Below, in pieces: positions 8,062 through 16,302 of a stretch of DNA of 17,547 bases. The notes under the pieces were generated by a model. It was given only the letters and a program-made list of their open reading frames with translations. It had not been told where the DNA came from and did no database searches. The DNA is from Chrysochromulina tobinii (taxonomy: Eukaryota; Haptophyta; Prymnesiales; Chrysochromulinaceae): the NCBI GenBank assembly GCA_001275005.1, contig JWZX01000170.1, positions 1 through 17,547 of the forward strand, given 5' to 3'. Positions within the stretch are counted from its first letter, which is position 1. Each line of letters begins with the position of its first letter. Both the position numbers and the translations under genes were made by a program.

Positions 8062-8961
8062 ATGTCACGCGATGAGGCCTATGTCGATCTCGATGCCTTG
8101 TGCGAGATGCTGAGTATGCATGCCTGTTGCTCACGCCTCTCTGCCTGCGATGTACTCACACTTGTCTCTTCCTCCTCCGTAGAATGCAGCTGGCCCGATG
8201 GCGAGTCGGGATCATCCATCTCCACCGATGCGTCGCCACTCGCCTCGGACGCAACAGAAGAGATGCCACTTGACCATCCGGAGCTGACACCGGTTGTCGT
8301 CGAATTCACGACACACGAGCCGCAAGTGTCGATCCCCATTCTTGCCTCTACCGTTGTACAACCTGGTCGCGTGCTCGCTCCAGTCAAGCAAGATCCGAGG
8401 GTGCTCGTGCCGCCCGAAACTCGCCTCGTGCTTGCGGTTCACAAGTGCGAGGAGGAAGAGGAGGAAGAGGAGGAGGAGGAGGAGGAGCACGAAGACGATC
8501 AGACTGGAGAGACCGGCTCATGGCTGCTCAAGCAGGGCGCACAAAAAGGAGGGCCCTCGAAGCCGCAGTTCAAGGATGAGGCGATGCGTGTGCTCTACGA
8601 GTGCGAGCAGATGCTGCTGCAGGGGAAGGGTGGCGCCCTCTCGAATCGCGATCGAGTCCTGAAGGATATCGCACAGCTTAAGCGGCGCTACAGCCGAAGC
8701 ACAAGTGCGAGCGCACCTTCACGCTCCTCGATCATGCGTCAGCGTCGCTACTCGCTCGGCATCGACGCTCGCCGTGTGCTCAAGACGTGGGTTGAGGACC
8801 ACCTCGAAGATCCATACCCCAGCGTCCAAGACAAGCAGCAGCTGGGCGCCGCCACGCAACTCACCATGAAGCAGATCAACGACTGGTTCACAAACTACCG
8901 CAAGCGTCACTGGGCAGACGAGATGGACTCGATGATGGCCGTGCACGATGACGAGCAGTGA
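8062..8961 (+). CDS. TALE-class (KNOX-like) homeodomain transcription factor
   Basis: Two exons, 8062-8113 and 8183-8961, giving 276 aa from an ATG start. The C-terminal homeodomain (about 203-261) has the TALE signature: the PYP motif in the three-residue loop extension and recognition helix KQINDWFTNYRKRHW. W48, F49, N51 and R53 are present, and the helix closely resembles that of plant KNOX proteins (QINNWFINQRKRHW-like), with Thr at position 50 where KNOX has Ile. Upstream are a Ser/acidic N-terminus, a run of 13 Glu (from about position 8448), and a charged helical region that could be a remnant interaction domain. I cannot identify KNOX or ELK domains. It should be a nuclear DNA-binding regulator. 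In green algae related TALE pairs control the diploid programme, but that role here is speculation. Confidence 0.9.
   Translation: MSRDEAYVDLDALCEMLSMHACCSRLSACDVLTLVSSSSVECSWPDGESGSSISTDASPLASDATEEMPLDHPELTPVVVEFTTHEPQVSIPILASTVVQPGRVLAPVKQDPRVLVPPETRLVLAVHKCEEEEEEEEEEEEEHEDDQTGETGSWLLKQGAQKGGPSKPQFKDEAMRVLYECEQMLLQGKGGALSNRDRVLKDIAQLKRRYSRSTSASAPSRSSIMRQRRYSLGIDARRVLKTWVEDHLEDPYPSVQDKQQLGAATQLTMKQINDWFTNYRKRHWADEMDSMMAVHDDEQ
8114..8182 (+). other. Intron of the homeodomain gene
   Basis: 69-nt intron, donor CTGA|GTATGC, acceptor CTCCTCCGTAG|AATGC, phase 1, with a pyrimidine-rich 3' end. The length is a multiple of three without stops, so the frame is open whether or not it is spliced; the splice call rests on the sites and the pyrimidine tract. 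Confidence 0.7.
8449..8488 (+). repeat. GAG/GAA triplet run encoding poly-Glu
   Basis: Purine-only trinucleotide run inside the homeodomain gene, giving 13 consecutive Glu residues before H-E-D-D. It is likely length-variable between strains. Confidence 0.9.
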
Positions 8962-9509
8962 AAGAGGTGGTGCTGATGACATCACCGAAAATCCAAAGGA
9001 ATGCGAAGGAACGCGACTGAAGTCAGACGGCGAACGCGGATGCAACATGCAGCAAAACAAGTGTGTTAGACGGCCGTCCGCATGGGCACGCCGCGCATGG
9101 GCCGTTGCGAAAGCGTGGTCCGTGGTTTGAGAAATACGCCACGCAGGCTGGGCCACGGGCATGGCCACGGGGCGACGGGGGAAGCGGACACTGCCGACTC
9201 AGGCGTCTTGGTGGCTCGTGGCACTCGACTGCGGCGTGCGAAGGCTGGCGGCTGATCGAAACAGAAACCCAGAAACCATGACCCAGTCCCAGAACAGATC
9301 TACACGACACAGATCTGTGCTCGATGCTATAACAAAGAATGCGCCATGGAATGCGCACAGGCACACAGCACGGTGTGACGTAGTCGACATGGATGGATAT
9401 CAATGCAGTTGTATGAGTTGCGGCGTGCGTGAGTTCTCCCAGCGGTGTGTGTAGCGTGTGCGTGTAGATTTCTCAGCCGCGTAGTAATCTGTTGACGGAG
9501 CACTTGAGC
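8962..9509. other. Non-coding gap between convergent homeodomain and CRY-DASH genes
   Basis: 548 bp of presumed 3' UTRs. No supported gene. It holds a perfect 8-bp inverted repeat ACAGATCT/AGATCTGT (9294-9301 and 9311-9318, 9-nt loop) that could form a small hairpin. Confidence 0.6.
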
Positions 9510-11312
9510 TCAATCGAGATATTCGTGCTGGACGCGCTTGCGTGCCCCGCCGCCCTTGCCGCCGCGGCCGCGGCCGCCCTCACGGCCGCCGGCCACGACG
9601 GCTGCCGTCGCGGGCGTGCTAAGAACGTAGCCGCTGCCACCGCCTCTTCCGCCCCCCCTTCCGCCGCCACCCCCCTTGCCGCCGCCCTTGCCGCCGCCCT
9701 TGCCGCTGCTGCCGCCCTCGTCGCCAGCGAAGCCAGCCCAATTCGATTTGGGTGGGTTGGGGTAGTCCACGCCGATCGTCACGCCGCACCGCTGCTGCTC
9801 GTCGCGCGAGAGCGTCCATGGCTCGTGGATCTTGGCCGCCGGTACCTCCTTGAGCTCTGGCAGCCAGTGGCGCACATACGCACCGTCCGCGTCGTAGTCC
9901 TTGCTCTGCTTCACGATGTTGAACCGGTTGACGCGCCCGCCCGTCACGCCCGCCGCCGAGGCCCAATTTCCCCAATTCGAGGCCACGTCATAGTCGAGTA
10001 GCGTCTCTTCGAACCATGACGCGCCCGTGCGCCAATCGAGCGCGAGATCGAGCGCGAGATACGATGCGACATTCTGGCGACCGCGATTGGACATGAAGCC
10101 GGTGGCGGCGAGCTCGCGCATGTTCGCGTCGACGAGCGGCACGCCCAGCCGCCCCTCCTTCCATCTCTGCAGCAGCTCAGGGTTTGAGACCCATTTTGAG
10201 CGCACGCGCGCCGGCCCTTCTATATGAAAGATCGCGTCGCCGTGCTTCGCGGCGTAGAGGCGGAAGAAATCTCGCCAGAGGAGCTCAAAGACGAGCCAGT
10301 AGGTCGACTTGTTCTTCACGCGCTGCTTCTCGTACTTGGCGCACTCGGCTGCCACGAGCCGCGGCGAAAGGCACCCGTGCGCGAGCCAAGGGGCAAACTT
10401 GCTCGAGTAGTCTGCGCCGAGCATGCCGTTACGCGTCTCAAAGTAGGTGCCGAGGCAGTCGGCGTCCCAAATGTAGTGCTGGAGACGCGCGAGGGCGGCA
10501 CGCTCGCCGCCCGGGAAGGGCATCGCGCCGCGCGGGTCGGGAGTCGCGGCGCTCGTCACCTCCTCCGAACTGAATCCCAGCGCGCTGAGCGACGGCATCG
10601 AGTCGAAGCCGGCGCCGCCGACAGCGGCCGCAGCGGCAGCAGTAGCCACCGCGCCGGCGTTGGCGGGCAGCGGGAGCGAGCCGGGCTTGGGCGATGCGAG
10701 AGGTGGAGGGATTACGAGTTTCGCCTCGACCTTTGTGCGGAACGGCGTGAACACGTCCGGCATTGATGCGTAATCGTCGCCGAACATTGTCTTCAAATTC
10801 TCGTCGTCGTACATCGTGCCCGAGAAGATGGTGCGGAGCGCCGGCGCGGACGCGGATCCATGCGCCTTTTTGAGTGCGCTCACAACCGCACGGTCGACGC
10901 GCAGCTCTTCGGAGGTGAGCTGCTGCTGGGTGACAAATGTTGTGGGTCCGGCGCTCGCTGGCTGCACGAGTGTAGGCAGCAGTTCCTCTGGCTTGCCCAC
11001 GGCGACGAGAAGGTCGGAGCCGCATGCGCGGAGCGAAGAGCGCAGGTCGGCGACCGATTCGCACATGAACTTGGCACGGAGCACGCCCGTCTTCGCGCAG
11101 CCGAAGCTGTGCGGCGCGTCCTTGGCAAAGTGGCGCGGGTCAAAGCAGTAGACGGGCACAATCTCCTTAGCGCCGGGCAGCGCAGCGATCTTGTGGAGGA
11201 CCGGGTTGTCATGCATACGCAGGTCGGAGCGAAACCATACGACGAAGCGCGGACGCGACGAGGTGAGCGCTGCGGTGGCCGCGGTAAGCGTCGCAGCCGC
11301 GGCGACCGACAT
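9510..11312 (-). CDS. CRY-DASH cryptochrome/photolyase with RGG-rich tail
   Basis: Single exon, 600 aa. The start is the first in-frame ATG (11312); the frame opens to a TTG upstream. The photolyase N-terminal domain begins FVVWFRSDLRMHDN (24-37). FAD-domain blocks follow: TYFETRNGMLGADYSSKFAP (289-308), ELLWRDFFRLY (343-353), and from about 405 to 487 FMSNRGRQNVASYLALDLAL and ASNWGNWASAAGVTGGRVNR with NRFNIVKQSKDYD. These are diagnostic of the DASH class, which binds FAD and an antenna pterin and repairs UV dimers in single-stranded or looped DNA, sometimes with signalling roles. There is an Ala-rich insertion (about 218-236) between the domains. Residues 536-590 form a Gly/Lys/Arg tail with GGGKGGGKGG and GRGGGRGGG blocks, typical of nucleic-acid binding. 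The short Ala/Thr N-terminus could be a targeting peptide but is weak evidence. Confidence 0.95.
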   Translation of the reverse strand: MSVAAAATLTAATAALTSSRPRFVVWFRSDLRMHDNPVLHKIAALPGAKEIVPVYCFDPRHFAKDAPHSFGCAKTGVLRAKFMCESVADLRSSLRACGSDLLVAVGKPEELLPTLVQPASAGPTTFVTQQQLTSEELRVDRAVVSALKKAHGSASAPALRTIFSGTMYDDENLKTMFGDDYASMPDVFTPFRTKVEAKLVIPPPLASPKPGSLPLPANAGAVATAAAAAAVGGAGFDSMPSLSALGFSSEEVTSAATPDPRGAMPFPGGERAALARLQHYIWDADCLGTYFETRNGMLGADYSSKFAPWLAHGCLSPRLVAAECAKYEKQRVKNKSTYWLVFELLWRDFFRLYAAKHGDAIFHIEGPARVRSKWVSNPELLQRWKEGRLGVPLVDANMRELAATGFMSNRGRQNVASYLALDLALDWRTGASWFEETLLDYDVASNWGNWASAAGVTGGRVNRFNIVKQSKDYDADGAYVRHWLPELKEVPAAKIHEPWTLSRDEQQRCGVTIGVDYPNPPKSNWAGFAGDEGGSSGKGGGKGGGKGGGGGRGGGRGGGSGYVLSTPATAAVVAGGREGGRGRGGKGGGARKRVQHEYLD

Positions 11313-11563
11313 GTGGACTGCCGAGAATTTCTCGGCAACTTCTATGAAATTGACCGAGAGGCAACACCCCAACGCGTGATTCCACAAATCACGCTCGCCA
11401 GAGCGAATCGCTGCAATTTGTTGGGTGACTCGTGACCTCAACTCGGCTGCTTTAGAAATTGCATCTTTTCTCTAAAAAGGATCCGATCCACAACTTGCCA
11501 TCTTTTGGATCCACTCCGCGCGACCGAGACGTGCTTGGGAGGGCTCGACGGATTTTCGGGTGC
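11313..11563. promoter_or_regulatory. Bidirectional promoter between CRY-DASH and NIPA genes
   Basis: 251 bp between divergent ATGs. A near-perfect palindrome GCCGAGAA-T-TTCTCGGC (11320-11336) sits 8 bp from the CRY-DASH start codon, probably in its 5' leader. AT-rich patches lie near 11452-11475, and GGATCC occurs twice near 11479 and 11506. Confidence 0.5.
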
Positions 11564-13522
11564 ATGTCCAATGTGTCCAATGCGCCAATGCTAGTCAACG
11601 GGTCGTTGTTGTCCAATGAGTCGTCTTGGCTTGGTGCGGACGCTCCCTTGGACCTTGCCGTCGTTTGCAAAGCGCTGCCCTCGTGGGGCCTCGCGGTCGG
11701 TGTGCTGATGGGCGTAGCTGGCTCGGTCGGCATCAACATCGGGCAGAACATCCAGGCCATGTCAATGCAGAAGCTCGATGAAAAGGGCCTCGCGCGGCCA
11801 TGGACCAGCAGGGGCTGGAGGATAGGTATGTGGATGTTCATCATTTTCTCGATCATCAACTTTGCCGCCCTTGCATTCGCGCCCGCATCCATCCTCACGC
11901 CGATCGAGTCGATCCAGTTTGTCACCAACGTGGCGTTCAACCGGATCGTGAACAAAACCAAGGTGTCACGGCGCATGCTCGCCGGCGTTGGGTTGTCCAT
12001 AATCGGCACGTGCCTCTCTGTTGTTTGCGGCCCACCGGGCGACAGCTGCCACACGGTCAAACAGCTGACCGAGTTCTGGTCTGCCAATCCGACGTGGTGG
12101 TTCTACCTCGCCCTCACGGGCGGGCTGGCCGTGGGCTCGTACGTGTACCACGAGAGAGCCATGAAAGCGCGTAAGGCCGAGAGTTTAGCCAACGACGGAA
12201 TCGAGGGGAAGCCGAGCATATGGTTGCCCTTGAGCTTCACACTCTTCTCGGCGCTCGCGGGCGGCGCACAGATGATTGTGCACTCCAAGGTGTTCTCGGA
12301 GCTCCTCGCGGCGCTGTTCCAGGGCAATTACAGCATGTTGTTGACGTGGCTCTTCTACATCGAGATCATCCTTGTCGTGAGCTGCGGCATCCTTTGGGCC
12401 TTCAAGTTGACAGAGTGCCTCGGCTTGTACGACCCGCTTGTCATCCTGCCTCTGATGGTCGGGACTTTCATCCTCTTTGGGGGGGTGGCGGGCGGCATCT
12501 TCTTCCGAGAATTCGAGCGTCTGCACGAGGGGCTCGCAGGCCCGGCTGGCTGGCCGCTCTACATCATCGGCATGATCCTCGTCATCTGGGGTCTCGCTCT
12601 CATCGCCTCGGATTCGCCTGACCAGAGCGACACCGTGAGGAATGACATCGATAATGACACGCTGAAGCTTGAGGAGGTGCAGGAGGTCGTCAGGGACGAG
12701 CTCGGGCGACTACGCTACAGTACCCGAAAAGACAGCACAGGCTGGCAGGTGATCAGGGATGCTTTGAGACCGACGGATCATTGGAATGACATTGGATTGA
12801 ACCCTGAACATTCGCGCATGGCGCAAAGGAGCTACGCCCCCGGCGACGGCCATGATCTGCCGCCGCCGGCGTACGAAGGAGAAAACCTGCCTGGCGGTCA
12901 TCGTCGGACACCGTCGGACCCCAATGCCGCTGGTTTTGCAGCGGCGAGGCATCGTCGGACACCTTCGGACCCCGCGAAGGCAAAGTACGTCCTGTTCCCT
13001 TTTTCTTCGCGAGATGCCCTGGGCGCGTCTCGCGAATCGTCTGCACGAGAGCGAAGTCCGGAAGAGGAGCGCAGATGGCAGCTACAACGCCAGGCGTCCC
13101 AAGCGATTCTAAAGGACAATCGGCGACAGGCTCTGAAGCAGCAGCTGGTGCTGCATCGCGCAGCCTCGTCAGCACAGCTGCCGGCACCGTTCGCCATGCA
13201 AAGGGCGGGCTCGAAATTGCCGCGCCTGCGCGAGAGCATGCGGGAAGCACTCCACCAAGCCGACACCTCGAGCGAGAAGCTGAGGCGCATCGTGCACTCA
13301 ACTGGCGCGAGCATGCAGGCGCATGTGAATCATGGTGTCTCCGGCATGGGACAGTCTGTGCAGCTGACCAGCACGAACGCGCAAGAGGCCGCCCGGGGCG
13401 GCCTGGGCGCGTTATTGCGGTTTGTGGGCGGTGGCGAGGCGCCCATCACGGCGCCGGCGCCGGCGACCGCGGCGCCGTCATGGGCGTCGTTGCCCGAGAC
13501 GGACCATGGAATGAGCGCATGA
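11564..13522 (+). CDS. NIPA-family magnesium transporter with long cytoplasmic tail
   Basis: Single exon, 652 aa. The start is the first in-frame ATG (11564); the frame is open upstream to a TTG. Residues 41-349 contain about nine hydrophobic segments (near 41-60, 86-106, 110-128, 138-157, 178-195, 219-241, 258-280, 292-314 and 332-349). Family hallmarks are visible: GVLMGVAGSVGINIGQNIQA near the first segment, the loop APASILTPIESIQFVTNVAF (106-125) and the following RMLAGVGLSIIGT. NIPA proteins belong to the drug/metabolite transporter superfamily and carry Mg2+ and other divalent cations across plasma or endosomal membranes. The C-terminal 300 residues are unusual for the family: hydrophilic, Arg/Ser/Gln-rich, with a repeated HRRTPSDP motif and a Pro/Ala-rich end. 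The motif resembles phosphorylation sites. The transport substrate is inferred from the family only. Confidence 0.92.
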   Translation: MSNVSNAPMLVNGSLLSNESSWLGADAPLDLAVVCKALPSWGLAVGVLMGVAGSVGINIGQNIQAMSMQKLDEKGLARPWTSRGWRIGMWMFIIFSIINFAALAFAPASILTPIESIQFVTNVAFNRIVNKTKVSRRMLAGVGLSIIGTCLSVVCGPPGDSCHTVKQLTEFWSANPTWWFYLALTGGLAVGSYVYHERAMKARKAESLANDGIEGKPSIWLPLSFTLFSALAGGAQMIVHSKVFSELLAALFQGNYSMLLTWLFYIEIILVVSCGILWAFKLTECLGLYDPLVILPLMVGTFILFGGVAGGIFFREFERLHEGLAGPAGWPLYIIGMILVIWGLALIASDSPDQSDTVRNDIDNDTLKLEEVQEVVRDELGRLRYSTRKDSTGWQVIRDALRPTDHWNDIGLNPEHSRMAQRSYAPGDGHDLPPPAYEGENLPGGHRRTPSDPNAAGFAAARHRRTPSDPAKAKYVLFPFSSRDALGASRESSARERSPEEERRWQLQRQASQAILKDNRRQALKQQLVLHRAASSAQLPAPFAMQRAGSKLPRLRESMREALHQADTSSEKLRRIVHSTGASMQAHVNHGVSGMGQSVQLTSTNAQEAARGGLGALLRFVGGGEAPITAPAPATAAPSWASLPETDHGMSA

Positions 13523-14593
13523 CAAGAAGGTTTTGGGGATGCCGATCGGATGACGAAACTGACTAAGAAGGTTTTGGGGATGCCGATCGGATGACGAAAC
13601 TGACTGAAACGGCGGGGCCATCACCATCGCGTGCAGCATCGCCACCGCCGTCGGCGCCGCTGGCGATTGCGACGGGTGCGACGGTTGCAGCGCTGGCGCC
13701 GGCGCCCGTCCCGAACAAAACCATCTGGCTGGCTTTCTTCCATGGGCACAAGGGATGGCGAGCCTGACGCCCCTCATCTCCCCACATGGACTTAACATGG
13801 ACTGCATTCCATATACGTGCGCAAGGGATGGCGTGCCTGACTAAATTCATGTGCAGATGTGCTTCCGATGGTAGCCATCCCCGAGCCACCCCCCAATGTC
13901 ATCTCAGCAAGACGGGAATCTGTTCCTGATCTCATCACTATGAAAGTCGAAAAGCGGCGGCCGTGGAAGTTCGTCACTACGACCTGGGAAGTGGAAACAG
14001 AATGGGATATAGGGTAGGCGGTAGGCTTGGCTTGCCTTGGCACTTTGTGCTGAGCCGCGGAGCGCGCGCGGTTCCGGTTGGCTGTGCTTCGCGCGTGCCG
14101 TGAGTGTGAGAGCGCTGCGAACGTGCAGGCGCGGTAAGAGTATCACGTAGGTTCGACACGGGGGACCTCGTTACCTACCCGCTGACTGACTCCGGGACCG
14201 CGTGACCTCTCTCCTCTACACTGATTCGACTTTCAAGCTTTGACGATTTGTCTCGTCATGTCACTGATTTAGAGGGTCACAGGAAGGCGACCACGGCGCC
14301 AGGTCGTGACTGTGAAGGACGGTGAGCGCGGGGGACCGCGAACGAAACTCAATTGTCCGCGACAAGTGGTGCCTACCCATTGACGAAACTCGCTGACTGA
14401 GAGGAGTGAGTGCGTGTCTCTGCCCAAGATGTGGCTCGTCCTTATGAGGGGAGCGGAGCCGTCCGTCGAGACGGTGGTGGAGTGAGCGTGGGGGGACCGC
14501 GAAGAAACTGAAACTGAGAAACTGATCTTTCGGGAAAGTGCCGTGGAGCTTGTGAGAGAAAAAGGGTTCACACGTGTCAGCCCGGCTACAAAG
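13523..14593. other. Intergenic region with recurring GACGAAACT motif
   Basis: About 1.07 kb between two plus-strand genes, with no supported gene. It holds a 41-bp tandem duplication, a 23-bp direct repeat (13746-13768 and 13819-13841, two mismatches), and repeated GGGGGACCGCGAA-GAAACT blocks near 14331 and 14491. The motif GACGAAACT or a close variant recurs near 13552, 13593, 14343, 14382 and 14500. A 58-codon ATG frame at 13591-13767 has no recognisable domain. Confidence 0.6.
13524..13605 (+). repeat. Exact 41-bp tandem duplication
   Basis: Units 13524-13564 and 13565-13605 are identical, beginning AAGAAGGTTTTGGGGATG and ending GACGAAACTGACT. It lies directly after the NIPA stop codon, so probably in its 3' UTR. 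The exactness points to a recent event or an assembly slip. Confidence 0.95.
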
Positions 14594-15694
14594 ATGGCGA
14601 GTGGACGACGCATTTCGCTGGTCGCGCAGCTCCGGCCACGTTCGGCGGCAGTGCGGCCTTCGCTGGGCTTGACGCTGCAGCGTGCCGATGAGACCGCTGC
14701 GAGTCTGTCGCTGCCGCCCGTCGAGAGTCCTGAGCGCAGCCGCGCCTTGACATGCTGCATCATCGGCCCCACCAACGCAGGCAAGTCAACGCTGCTCAAT
14801 ACACTAATCAATGCACGTGTATCGGCCGTGTCGGCCAAGATCCACACGACGCGCGAGAATACGCTTGGATATCTGACGGACTTGCCGTCCAGAACGCAGG
14901 TTGAGTTCGTGGACGCGCCGGGAGCGCTCGGGCCCGATGTTCCATCGCTTCACCGTGCTTTGTGGGACGCGGTGCGCGGCGCGCAGCTCGCGCTCGTGGT
15001 GGTGGACGCTGCGGACGTGCCGTCGCACCGGCAAGTTGGCCGCTTCCTCGACCGGCTCGCACGCGAGCTCGACGAGCTCGAGGCGGCCGAGGGTCCTGAG
15101 CGCCGGCCGCTGACGGCGCTCGTGCTCAACAAGGTCGACATTGTGAACAAGAAGGAGCGGCTGCTGAAGGCGAGCGCGGCACTTCACGGGGAATTCGCCT
15201 TTGACGGGCCCCCATTCATGGTCTCGGCGCACACGGGCGACGGCGTCGATCACTTGCGCGGCTGGCTGCTGCTGCAGGCTAAGCCGCGCCAGTGGACCAT
15301 GGCGGCGGGCGTGACACACGTGCAGCCGCCGCTCACGCGTGCGACGGAGATCATCCGCGAGGCGCTATTCACGTACCTGGACCGCGAGCTGCCGTACGTC
15401 CTCGAGCAGCGCAATCTCGGCTGGACCGAGCTCACCAACCCTACGCAAGGCCTCCGAATCGACCAGCAGCTTCTCATCCCGCGAGAGCGCAAGTCAGTTC
15501 GAAAGATCCTTGAGGCCAGGCTTCCCGGGATCGCCACGTCCGCGCGTCGGCAGCTGCGCGCCGAGTTTGGACGGCCCGTGTTCCTGCATCTCTCGATCGG
15601 CGTCGCCTCCAACGTCTTCGAGCTCGAGAGCGCCCGCCCGCACGATGTGCTGCAGATGTTGGCAGATAGGGGGCCGGATGCTCGTGAGACATGA
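14594..15694 (+). CDS. Era-like GTPase (organellar ribosome assembly)
   Basis: Single exon, 366 aa. The start is ATG 14594 in strong context (AAAGATGG); the frame opens upstream only to a GTG. GTPase motifs: G1 GPTNAGKST (58-66), G2 Thr in HTTRENTLGY (84-93), G3 DAPGA (107-111), G4 NKVD (179-182), G5 SAHTGDG (211-217). The C-terminal part (about 253-338) aligns with the Era KH domain, including the late segment SARRQLRAEFGRPVFLHL. Era GTPases bind the 3' end of small-subunit rRNA and chaperone 30S or mitoribosome assembly. The N-terminal 45 residues are Arg/Ser/Ala-rich with few acidic residues, consistent with mitochondrial or plastid import; which organelle is unclear. The KH domain lacks a GxxG motif and is about two residues shorter there. 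It is convergent with the next gene. Confidence 0.93.
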   Translation: MASGRRISLVAQLRPRSAAVRPSLGLTLQRADETAASLSLPPVESPERSRALTCCIIGPTNAGKSTLLNTLINARVSAVSAKIHTTRENTLGYLTDLPSRTQVEFVDAPGALGPDVPSLHRALWDAVRGAQLALVVVDAADVPSHRQVGRFLDRLARELDELEAAEGPERRPLTALVLNKVDIVNKKERLLKASAALHGEFAFDGPPFMVSAHTGDGVDHLRGWLLLQAKPRQWTMAAGVTHVQPPLTRATEIIREALFTYLDRELPYVLEQRNLGWTELTNPTQGLRIDQQLLIPRERKSVRKILEARLPGIATSARRQLRAEFGRPVFLHLSIGVASNVFELESARPHDVLQMLADRGPDARET

Positions 15695-16302
15695 CGCCGC
15701 GCGCAAAATTTCGTTTTTTCTGAGCGAGGCGCTCTAAGCGCGCGACTATTCCGTTGCCGCTTCTCTCGGAGAATTCGTGAAAAATCCAAAATCGGATCGC
15801 TCGGCTTACGAAGGCACCACGGTAACGCTTTCCGGCGTTTCACCGTGCCGTGCACGCTTGTGCACGCATCGCCGGCGCCCCGGGCGCCGAGCCAAGCGTC
15901 GTGGTGTGATGGAGAAGTTCATCCTTATTCCTTAGTTTCATCGCGCGCATTGGCATAATTGTGTAGCTACGAACCTCCCGAGTTCGTCGAAAACTCGCCC
16001 GACTGAAAGAGTGAAAGGTCGTTGTATCGCGCGATCTCACATGCGATTCATCAAAGTAGGGTGCGTTTGTTCGTAGGTTGGGCTTGGGGTGTGTCAAAAA
16101 TCAGTAATCACAGACCGTGTGTGAAATCACGATACGATAACTGACACGCGAGGCCGGTTGCGGTTCCGGCTCGCGTCGGGCGCGCGCGCCCCGCGCGCCC
16201 CGCGTCCGGTCGGTCGTGTCACAGTGTTGTCGCTATCTGGGGCTATTTTGCATTAGCTATACGGCGTAGACGACCAAAATGTATCAATTAGAATTTACAA
16301 TT
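15695..16302. other. Non-coding gap between convergent Era and coiled-coil genes
   Basis: 608 bp of presumed 3' UTRs. No supported gene. It has a strong quasi-palindrome CGGCGCC-ccg-GGCGCCG (15873-15889), an inverted GTGTCA/TGACAC pair near 16092 and 16141, a GC-only run near 16178-16205, and a sharp AT-rich patch near 16240-16305 at the 3' end of the minus-strand gene. Confidence 0.55.

Noticed and set aside
11320-11336. Heat-shock-element reading of the palindrome near the CRY-DASH start
   Set aside because: The GAA and TTC blocks are separated by one base, not the two a heat-shock element needs.
13591-13767. 58-codon ATG frame after the NIPA gene
   Set aside because: Ala/Pro-rich with no recognisable motif, starting inside a tandem duplication; chance frames of this length are common at this GC content.
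14145-14170. Possible tRNA T-arm (GGTTCGA)
   Set aside because: The flanking stems do not pair and no other tRNA arms are found nearby.
15840-16097. Minus-strand 85-codon frame downstream of Era
   Set aside because: No domain and mixed composition; it lies in a probable 3' UTR.
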